Below, in pieces: positions 55,252-64,000 of a DNA stretch of 64,000 nt. The translations under genes and the position numbers were made by a program. The notes beneath the pieces are model-generated. The model worked only from the letters and a program-made list of their open reading frames with translations. It was not told the DNA's origin and searched no databases. The first letter of the stretch is position 1. The number at the start of each line of letters is the position of its first letter. This DNA is from Steinernema hermaphroditum (lineage: Eukaryota; Nematoda; Chromadorea; Rhabditida; Steinernematidae), in NCBI GenBank assembly GCA_030435675.1, contig CM059623.1, positions 8,892,012 through 8,956,011 on the forward strand. The letters are read 5' to 3'.

Positions 55252-58200
55252 TCATTTCTTGCTTTTCTGCACATCAAGATAGCTCTTACTGCAGTGTTCC
55301 TCCAGGCGACCGACCAGTGCGCGCACGTGCGTTGCAATCACGAGCAGTCCTAAACGGTGCCCAGTAAGAAGAGGACGAGGTGAATGAAAACATACCGACG
55401 ATCTTCTGGTTCTCCTCGGTGCGAACTCGGATCACCTGCATCCGAGCCGACTTCCTGGCGCTGTCGCGGATGTTGCCACCACAGAGGACCTCCTCGACGA
55501 TCGGCCACACAGAGAGGACAGCGCCGGAGAGGATGAAGTAGGTGCGCGTCCGCCTGCCCACTTCACAGTACTGGCCCTGGGAGGCCATCTTGCATTTGCC
55601 GTGGAAGAAGACGTGCTGACAAGCTGAAGCTGCGTCTAAAGGGAGAATCGTTAGGAGGGATTTTGGAGGCGACGCGCTTACTTTCGTACTGATCCTTCCA
55701 GGCCTGTTCGGCTTCTTCGGGAAGCGCCTTCTGAAAGCGTTTCTTAATGTCCGCTATAGCTTCGAGCTTCGCAGATCGGCCGGTCGAAGGGCGCGTCACG
55801 GCGTACATCCTGATGCCCTTTTCCATTCCGAGTTTGCCGATTCCGTAAATTAGAGCGGCGGCACGCTTTCCGGCAGCACCTTTCCTGCTGAGGTAGAAAC
55901 CATCCTAAACAAAACGGAGATTGCATAAATGCAGAAACAAAAATTCCCACCTCTTCTATGTTATGGTCTTTGTAGAGGTCCATAGCCTGCTCCCAGGAGA
56001 CGCCCCTCTCGACGGCGACCTTGTGCATTTCCACGCGGAAGCTTCCCTTCTGTGCGTGGCCAACGAAGACGCGAGTCTCCATCTTGCGCACAACGTCGCC
56101 CGCGGTTCCCAGGTCCATGATTCCGAGGTCGTAGGTGCCATCATAACGAGCTTGATCGACGAGGGCCTTCAAAACGTCCAAGAAGTACTGGAAGAGGGCA
56201 TTCTGAGCGTGCACCGGAAGACCGAGGATCCGATTCAAGAACTTGGAGATATTGGCGGCTTCGCGCTCAATCGAATAGACATCCTTGTCGACGCGATTCA
56301 GAAGCCCGACGCCTTCCATGTAATGGCGCATGTCTTGGAAGAAGTTTCCGGGCATATAGTCGGCAGGTGGTTCTATCAGAGGAGGATTGAGGCTTCCGAT
56401 TACGGAGCGACAGAGCACGTCCAGTGCAGAGCGACCGTACTTCGTGTCCAGGTTGAACTGACTCAGATCGCGAGTTTCGGTGGCACGTCGATCTCCGTGG
56501 GTCAGTGCTCCGAGGGATTCGAGACGTTTCGCGACGATGGAGGCGAATCGCTTCTCTCCAGCGAGTTCTGAGATCAGGAAGAGGTACTCCGGGGCGCTGA
56601 CTTGGTTCGAACGGTGAGTTCTTCCGAACTGCTGAATGGCCTTGTCAGCGGACCACGGCAGTTCCAGAGTGATGTGGACACGGCGAAGCTGGTTCTCGGC
56701 GCGACGATCCGACTGGAGAGAGATGCCGGAGCTGGCGGCTTCGGAGATGATGGCGATTTTCTTCTCGCCTTTCATGAAAAGGTCCTTCTCCTCTAGGTTC
56801 ATCTTTTCGAGAGCAACGTCGGCGTTGGCCGAGCGGAGTTCGTAGCCGACTTCGCCGTCTTCTTTTGTCACAACTCGCCCCTTTCGTCCAGTGAGCTCAG
56901 CAACAAACTGAGGACCTCCAAGCTCGTCGATGAGGTGATCCAGAGTGTTGGCAGGAAGTGATTTCCCGAGCTTCTCAATGGCGGTGAGTAGTTCGGCTTT
57001 GATGATGGTGAGATCGTTCGTTGACGCGAAACCGAAGCCGTTGGTGAAGCCGTTGTCGATGATGCGACTCGACTTGATAAAGTCATTTGCCGAGTGCTTC
57101 ATAGCTTCCGATTCCATCGCCGTCGTTCGTTTCAGTGACTCTGCGATCTGGTCGCGTTTTCTCTTCTTCGCCTCCTTCCGGAGCTGCTTTCGCTTCTTCT
57201 CGCGATCGATTCTCCGTTGTCGCTTCAGCCGCTTCTTCTCTGCCAACACCTCTTTTTCTTTCATCTTCTTTTCTGGTGAATCAGCGACGACGCGCTGACG
57301 ATTCTCCCAGGGGTCGTCTAAAATGGAGTGAATCTCTAGTTGCCTCAGGATACGGTAACTTACGTGAAGTAAAATCAGTGGTGAAGGGGTTGAATTCGTC
57401 CTCTGCCGGACTCTCTTCAGCTTTTTCCATCTCCATCTCTTTGTCAGAGTTGTCCGAATCGACACTGTCGGAGTTTCCATCGTTCTCGGACTCCTCGTCT
57501 GAGGATTCGTCTTCACTGGACGAGGACTCTGCCTCCTGCATAAGGGTGTTAATCCACGCCTCTTCGTCGTCGCCGAGGGAAATGTCGTCGTCGGAGTCGT
57601 CACTGTCAGAGGTGTCACTGTCGTTGTTATCGTCGCCATCTTCGTCGGATTCGTTCTTAGCCTGACGCCGCTTTGCTTGGGGGGATATTCCGAAGTCTTC
57701 GAGCAGTTCGTTTCGCTTTCTTTTCCGGTTATCACTTTCTCCAAAGCCGCCGAACATGCGATCCATGTCGTCGAGAGCGTCTCCGATGCCACGCGACCTT
57801 CCACTACCTGTGGGGAAGTGCTTCTCGACGAGTCCTTGAAGAACAGCCCTAGACACACATAATAAAATAACCGTTCTAAGCATAAAACACGTGCTTCGCA
57901 GTGGAAACGAATTCTGTTAGTTCTCCGCCACAATCCTCGAGCTGCTCAAGAGTCCTAGCTTCGCCAGTGGACTGCAGGCCAATGACAACACACTTATTCT
58001 GCTTGATAGACTCGCGGGTGATCCTCACGCATGCTTCCACCTTCGCGGCGATACAGAGGTACTTGAAGAAGCGCTGGTGCGCAGCCCAGAACTGGCCCCA
58101 GATCATCTTGTGTGCGCTTCGGCGGTCTTCGGACATTTGAGCCAACGCGTTCTGAAGCACATAAGTGTTCACTGAGGTCAGTGCATAATAAATCTACCTG

Positions 58201-61200
58201 GAACTGCCGCCGACACTCAAGCCAGAGCTTCACAGAGTCGTCGTACACTCGGATGAACTCGTCGCTGAGGGGAACTTCTTGGACACGGAAACTAACTCCG
58301 CGGAAGGAGAGCTGCCGAGCGAGGTACATTCCTCGTTGCTTCATGTCCATGGCGACAACCTCCATGGCGCCAACACCACGACGCTCCACGGCATTGATGA
58401 AGTCGCCAAACTCAGGGAAGGACTGTCCAGAGCCCCAAAGACCGAGTCGGGTCATGTAGGCCATGTTGCGTGGTTCAGAAGCTCCTGTGGCTGAGGCGTA
58501 CACGACACGGGCGTTCGGAAGTTCCTTCTGCAGCTCGAGAACCATCCGACCAGTCTTTGTTGGCTTTGAACCAGCGGATGGGCACAAATTCTTCGCCCGA
58601 TGACATTCGTCAAAAACTATGACGCCATCGAAATCCTAAAAAAACGCAGTAAAGGACACTCCTAGAAGCTGAAACATACAGGTCCGCCGCACCACTGGAC
58701 GAGCTGCTTCAGCCGGGAACGATACTTCGATTTCGCAGTTCGACACTCTCCGATGAGTGAAGAGTAGGTGGCGAACATCACTCCCTTCTTGATCCCCCCA
58801 TTCTCTTTGCCGCTTATCTTTGCGTACTTCAACTTGTTTAGCTGGTAGACGTTGATGCCTCCAGCGCCAATGTCGCGGAAATCTCTTTCGGAGTCGTAGC
58901 GGAGGTCGGAAGAAACACTCAACCTGAAGAAGGAGCATATAATATTGATCGAGTATTCTACGAATTACCATATTGCACGCTTACGACCTAGCAAGTAGTT
59001 TTCGTAGATGATACAGGCGATGGTGCGCCCCTTTCCTACGCCAGCACCATCGCCGATGAGGTAGCCGCAGCGTTCTCCCGACGGAAGGCAATTTTGGTGC
59101 ATCTGGCAGGCGTAGATTACAGCTTCAAGTTGGAGGGCAGAGATGCACCCCGTATCGATGAGCTAGAAAGAACTCATAGAGAGAAGACAGGGAGAAAGTA
59201 ACTCACTTCTTCGGGGAATCTGATCTGGTATCGGACGTCGGGAGGCTGGACACTGCTTAGCGACGCGGTCTCAACGACACAGTCAGGATGTGAGAGTCCA
59301 GATCGCAGTTTACTCGGAACGTATTCGGCATAGGTCTCCGCGTGACCGAGGTTTTCTTCTTCGGTGTCGAACTCTTGATTCCGCTCCGTAAATTCTGCGC
59401 CCGCTTGGAGTGCGGCCCTCATCTCGTCGCCAGCGGCCTTCTTCTTCGCCGCCTTCACAGGGTCGAAGGGAGGCGCTGATCCGGGAACGTCGTTGGGACG
59501 ACCGCCGTTCTGCATAGAGATCATCGACGTTGTCCTCTTGATGGTTCCTGGCATCGGGAGGGGTGGAGGACGATTTCCACCACGTTGGTCCATCTGATCG
59601 GGACGGACTCGGACGAAGCGCTGATCCACTGGATTCAGATGCCCCATCTGGAGCATTCTGGACGTCGGAAGTTGTGGCGAGAGCGGCGCCGTTGCAGCGG
59701 CAGCTGCGGCTTCCATCATCTGTTCGTGGTTTTCACCAGCGTTGAGCGGTGGTCCGCGACGGATAGGAGTGCCTCCGGATCGTATTCTGGCGGCATCGTA
59801 TCTTCCACTGTACTGCCCAGGAACCCTCTGTTGTCCTTGCACTGGCCTCTGCACGATTTGCCTCTGCTGCACAAGAGTCCCATCGGGTTGGCGGTAGTAC
59901 TTCACCGTTGTGACCGCAGCGGTGGCACCTGGACGGGAAACCACGAGTTGCCGTCCGCCAGAAGTCGACGTTCGGATGAACTGCTGACGCGCACCTGGTG
60001 TGCCCACCGGAACGTATTTAGTTTCGTTGCCGGGAACGGGGCTGTTTGCCGAACTCTCCGGTGGTGTGACGATCATGTGTTCGCCGTCGATGGAAACGTA
60101 GGGCGTTGACGGATTGGGCGAGTTGCGGATGGAGTTGATGCTCACCTTTCGAGCCGGACCTTGAGCCTCGAGGCTGACCAGATTGGGAGTCGACATCCTA
60201 AATCACAATTCCGTCAATTCGGCCTACAAGAGCGCAGACCCACCTTCTTCTGACGAGAAGGCCTCCTTGACCACCGTTGACGGACACGACGACCGGACTT
60301 CCTGGCCGACTGTTCACTGGGCGCGCCACGAGCCGGCCATCCGGGAGCCGAACGAAGCGCGCGGGTGTCGACTGCTGCTGACCGTCTTCGGTTTCACGCA
60401 TTACGTAGATCATCTTCTGATTCGTGGAGATGATTCGAGGCTGACCTTCGGCGCCCACAGGCCGAATGACGGCCGGAGTGCCATTAGTGGTGCGAGATTG
60501 TATCTGACCACTGGAAGTTGAAACTACTTCGCCGTTTGCCCTTACAACCTGGAAAGAAGCATTAGAAAAGCAGTGAGAAGAGGAAATTACTTTTGTGAAG
60601 GTATCAATCTTCCTTCCATCTTTGTCCACAAGGTACTTCTGACCCTTAGCAGTGGTCACCAACTTCGCCTTCGTTGCCATCTTCTGTCCCGATGGTGGTT
60701 GGGCTTGAGAAACCACTTTGCCGTTCATTGGAGCTGCAGCAGGGGTTCTGATGACCGGAGACGGCGTATTCTGCACTCGAACCGGCTGGCTTAACGTCGC
60801 TGGGTCGGAGTTCTCGCTCGGTGAAGAGAAAGCGGAGCTCGATGGAGAATCCAAATTGAAGGTTGGGGTGACGTAATGGGATGACGAAGAAGCGTCCAGC
60901 GAAGATGACGTGTCGATTGGAGCAATCGGCTCTGAGTAATCAGGTTGCGGCTGGGCTTGGGAGCTTGACGCATTCATGAATGACGCCGGTAGGTCAGAGA
61001 AGAAGTAGTTGAGCTCATTGGTAGGGTCGTCAATCACTGGGGCCGAAGCCGATGATGTGAGCGAGGAGCCGAAGCCGAAGTCCATCTGACCGTTCTCCAT
61101 GAACTGAATATCCACTGGCTGTTGGTATCCATAACCGTTCGCATCGCCATTGGACATTCCATAGTTGGTTCCATCTTCGATGGTGGTTCCATAGCTGGAT

Positions 61201-61382
61201 CCGTTGGCAGTTGACGCAACGAACTGAGGTTGCTGAGCGACTTCTTGTGGAAACTCTTGCGGGACTGCTGTAGTCGCCGGAAAGACATGTGCTTCGGTTG
61301 AGGGTGGAGCCGGCGAGTTGGGTTCAGAGAGATATTCCGTTAGTCCGGCCTCTTCTATGGCCGCCGATAAAAGATCGTCCAT
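55252..61382 (-). CDS. let-765: Strawberry notch (SBNO) helicase-like transcriptional co-regulator
   Basis: About 11-12 exons, from ATG 61382 to TGA 55252, give roughly 1,900 residues. The first third is disordered, rich in S/P/Q/N ([14 protein letters not shown] onwards). A helicase ATPase core follows: [17 protein letters not shown] (Walker A type), [17 protein letters not shown] (DExH-like box), [16 protein letters not shown] (motif III). An acidic region with long D/E/S runs comes next ([12 protein letters not shown]), then a basic segment, then the C-terminal helicase block with [11 protein letters not shown], a Sno signature. Sno/SBNO proteins act in Notch and EGF signalling and in transcription; C. 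elegans let-765 regulates lin-3/EGF output. The gene is divergent from KMT5A, about 1.09 kb between ATGs. Confidence 0.95.
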
Positions 61383-62468
61383 TCATGCGGCGGGAACTCA
61401 GAAAACCGCTGAACACTCCTGAAATGAACAGATGATGAGGGTCTACAGTAATCGCGCACGCGAGTCCGCGAAAGTACGACATATATGACATTTACGATTC
61501 AAACCGGTCGCCGCGGGAGCACGCGCTTGCATCAGGGGGACTACGGTGGTAGTGAGAGCGACAATCGTCGGCCGCGAGGAGCGCGGTGGCGGTCGTGTGT
61601 GGCTCGTCGAAATATCCGCGGGATGGCCATCTTCGGCGCTTGTGCCGCCGAGGTCGTCGTCAGCTGCGCATTCGAAGCCACCATCGAAGCCCAGAACTGT
61701 ATTCTTCCAGAGGTTGCCTCGCCGGGTTCGTTTTTGAGCGAAACAAGTCCAAAACTGAATTTACGACGGGCGCTGTGCAAACTGAACAAACCAGCACCAC
61801 CAAACGCAGAATAAAACCGCCATGACTACTGCGCTGATAAATTGTTGCCTATGTGGGCGAAAGCAATGGCCGAAGGCCCGATTTCCTCGTTGAAGTGATG
61901 ATAGCGCGCACAGGGAGAATGATGACATGGGGCGAAGCGTACGGGTTGAACGACGGCGGCGGAGAGCATTCGGCGACGGCCGCGGTGACGTGAGGAGGAC
62001 ACGGCGGACTGAGCTGCTGGCGGCTGCTTTCGACTCTGCTGTCTCTCCCCTTCTACGCCGGGCACCTTTCTATTTCGCAACTGGCGTTGTGCCTGCGGAA
62101 GAAGAGAACCGGACGATTCAGCGGTCGTCTTTTCTAACTCGCTCCGCGGCGGCGAGCGAGCGCAAGCTTGAGAAAGAACGGATCGGCTCACACACATCGC
62201 GCTCGCCCCGCCCCTTCGACGGCGATTGGTGCAAAGAAAACGGGAACATCTGAATGGCGGGAAAACAACGGCCACTGCGCACTGCTAATTACAACGAACA
62301 CTCCCAGCCATGAACGATGCTATTTGCATATGGAAATGAAGGTGGAAGGCACTATGTGTGTATCACTCCGAAAGTATTGATTTTTGATTATGCGGACAGA
62401 TTGATGCGCGAGCGGATCTGCGATTATTTCCATCCCTAATCTTCTCCTTACTTCAGCCGCCCGTCGCC
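61383..62468. promoter_or_regulatory. Divergent promoter region between SBNO and KMT5A
   Basis: About 1.1 kb separates two divergent chromatin-gene starts. A CCCCGCCCC box lies at about 62210 and a CCAAT-type box (GCGATTGG, reverse CCAATCGC) at about 62222, both close together on the KMT5A side. No TATA box is seen. Short frames on both strands are not supported. Confidence 0.45.
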
Positions 62469-63394
62469 ATGAGGAAGAACACCAAGAGAAGAAGCTCAAC
62501 GAAGGCGGGGTGAGTCCTCGGATTCCCAATCGGTATGATTGCTTTATTGCTTCAGGAAAGGCAAAGGGCTGCAAACCGAAAATGGGCAAAACAACAACCA
62601 CAAGATTACCGAGTACTTCGCCGTCCGCCGCAGCGGAAGGAAGACGTCGAAGCAGATCGAGGTGAGTAGGCTTCCGTTGTACCTTGTCGTCACATCGAAA
62701 GTGCAAAATTGGGCTACGCTAACGATACAATCGTATTACTTTTGTACACATCCTTTTTTTATCTGGTTCTACAAAGCGACGCCAGACGGCTCGAAAGTGC
62801 GAATACATTGATACCCATTTTCAGAACGAGCGAAATAAGGAAGTAGAAGAAGCCGTGACCTCAGGCAGCAATGAGGAATTCCTTCAAGTGTACACTTGCG
62901 ATGTGAAGGGACGCGGAATCCGATCGCTGAAGACCTTCAAACGGAATGATTTTGTCGTCGAATACAAAGGTACATCAAATTAGTCCATCCCGTTGATCAT
63001 TTGAACTCTCTTCCAGGCGAACAGGTCAGCATCTACACGGCGCGCCGGAGAGAAAAGCAGTACGCACAGGACAGCTCCATTGGCTCCTACATGTATTTCT
63101 TCAAGCACAAAGATGTGCAGTACTGCATTGATGCCACCGACGAATCACCCTACAAGGGGCGTCTTATCAACCACAGCGCTCTGAAACCAAATTTAAAAAC
63201 AAAGGTGTGTTTACTCGCACCCGCAACTTCACGCTCAACTCTCGCTATTTCAGGCCGTTACTTTTCCGGACGGTTCCGTGCATCTCCTTCTGGTGGCCCG
63301 TCGAGATATCGAAGTGGGCGAAGAGTTGCTTTATGACTATGGAGACCGAACTCCCTGCAACATTGCCAACAATCCCTGGCTCATAAACTCGTGA
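62469..63394 (+). CDS. set-1: Histone H4K20 monomethyltransferase KMT5A/SET-1
   Basis: Five exons (62469-62509, 62556-62661, 62825-62969, 63017-63204, 63254-63394) give about 206 residues. A basic N terminus (RKNTKRRSSTKAG) is followed by a PIP-box/PIP-degron-like motif N-H-K-I-T-E-Y-F-A-V-R-R at about residues 30-41. The SET domain then shows G-R-G-I-R-S, N-D-F-V-V-E-Y-K-G, the Y-A-Q-D block, Y-C-I-D-A-T, the cofactor and catalytic R-L-I-N-H-S, and G-E-E-L-L-Y-D-Y-G-D-R, ending N-P-W-L-I-N-S. Length fits the family. The enzyme monomethylates histone H4 Lys20, controlling chromatin compaction, X-linked expression and cell-cycle progression. The cysteines that follow R-L-I-N-H-S in vertebrates are absent. 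AATAAA lies at 63469. It is divergent from SBNO and closely followed by another gene. Confidence 0.96.
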
Positions 63395-63468
63395 TCTCCG
63401 AGAGGTTCACTCTAAAAGACAATTGATCTGTACTGCGATGTCCATATCGTCTCTTATTTATAAGTTGC

Positions 63469-63474
63469 AATAAA
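63469..63474 (+). terminator. AATAAA poly(A) signal of set-1
   Basis: AATAAA, 75 bp past the stop at 63392-63394. The next gene's acceptor-ATG follows about 160 bp later. Confidence 0.6.
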
Positions 63475-63634
63475 CCATTACCGTGCGTCGTGCTCGGCTT
63501 TTCCGCTTCGGGGTGTGTCCGCTCTTTGACCGAAAACGGGTGATTGCGCTGCTGCTGCGATCATGACACTTCTTCTCGCTCACGTGTTGCATTTTGTTCA
63601 TTTGCTTCTCAGATAGTTGCTCTCTCCTTTCCAG

Positions 63635-63679
63635 ATGCAGCGTGCATCGGTGCTCCTCCGGTGCTCCCCGGCTGTGAAG
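63635..63679 (+). CDS. First exon of a gene cut by the window end (possible mitochondrial precursor)
   Basis: TCTCCTTTCCAG is followed at once by ATG and 15 codons, MQRASVLLRCSPAVK, ending at GTAAGT. Positive charge, serines and hydrophobics with no acid fit a mitochondrial presequence. The rest of the gene lies beyond the window, or the intron exceeds 300 bp. Set-1 stops 240 bp upstream on the same strand. Confidence 0.55.
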
Positions 63680-64000
63680 GTAAGTGGTTCGTTTAAGGCG
63701 ATGTGTTCGCGAGATAACAACAAAAACATGATCGGATGATCGGCGTTATGATACGGGCATTGACCGCCCAAATAATCGAACGGAGCCGATTACATTCAGT
63801 CGGCCACGATGGCGTTCCCGAGGACAGTCGGGAATCTCCCGAGTGGAGGCTCCCAAATGGGAGACGTTTCAGCCCAACAGTCCCATTGCGCTCTTTCGAC
63901 TTCGTCTCGCGTCGGGCTTTGTCATGCCGTAGACGTCTAGTGTACGTTGAGACAGTCTCTGGCAAGTCCCTCGTCTAACCATTACATTTTTTGCAAAACA
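63680..64000. other. Intron or downstream sequence at window end
   Basis: Presumably first-intron sequence of the gene starting at 63635. Two opposing ~80-codon frames here are unsupported. No acceptor joining a clear exon is visible before the window ends. Confidence 0.35.

Noticed and set aside
55921..56571. 216-codon plus-strand frame opposite SBNO
   Set aside because: Antisense to the conserved helicase C-terminal region; no independent features.

Overview
This window looks like compact genomic DNA from a rhabditomorph-type nematode; I cannot name the species. Introns are mostly 43-60 bp and end in TTTCAG-like acceptors. Many initiator ATGs sit directly behind such an acceptor, as in trans-spliced (outron) genes. 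The gene set is also nematode-like: a Moulting_cycle/MLT-10 protein, a nuclear receptor with a [11 protein letters not shown]-box, a sperm-type SH2 tyrosine kinase beside a PTP, and a divergent T-box factor. There are no rRNA genes, CRISPR arrays or bacterial operons. I found no convincing tRNA.

Layout. 1-1.8 kb is upstream DNA. 1.8-5.5 kb (+) is an AF4/FMR2 (AFF) elongation-complex scaffold. 7.2-8.3 kb (+) is a T-box factor, convergent with an intronless double-homeobox gene (8.4-9.2 kb, -). A 135-bp hAT-type MITE lies at 9.5 kb. 9.96-10.8 kb (+) is a coiled-coil protein, followed by a small TATA-driven ORF (-). 12.4-14.9 kb (+) is STIM, with two alternative 3' ends. 15.7-16.4 kb (+) is a NIFK-like nucleolar RRM protein. 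16.5-20.3 kb is gene-poor and repeat-bearing. It leads into engrailed (20.3-21.8 kb, +), with a MLT-10-like gene packed directly behind it (22.0-24.2 kb, +). 25.1-24.2 kb (-) holds ribosomal protein L38 and a single-pass membrane protein, possibly an operon.

25.5-28.5 kb (+) is a truncated CNOT1 paralogue. It is convergent with a PTP (30.2-28.6 kb, -), which is divergent from an SH2-tyrosine kinase (30.6-32.1 kb, +). Next comes a divergent pair of DNA-binding genes that share a CENP-B/Tc5-type helix-turn-helix: one with C2H2 fingers (35.1-32.7 kb, -), one with an AT-hook (36.5-38.8 kb, +). 39.5-40.3 kb (+) is RMDN/RMD-1. 40.85-41.96 kb is a 1.1-kb inverted-repeat element. 44.4-51.1 kb (+) is TMEM131, 51.5-51.9 kb (+) a Skp1-like protein, 54.7-52.0 kb (-) a nuclear hormone receptor. 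61.4-55.3 kb (-) is Strawberry notch, divergent from the H4K20 methyltransferase KMT5A/SET-1 (62.5-63.4 kb, +). The first exon of another gene is cut by the window end.

The genes do not form one pathway. Several are chromatin or transcription regulators (AFF, T-box, double homeobox, engrailed, two CENP-B-HTH proteins, NHR, SBNO, KMT5A). The PTP/SH2-kinase pair suggests co-expression. Exon coordinates are hand-made from splice sites and reading frames and have not been checked against transcripts.
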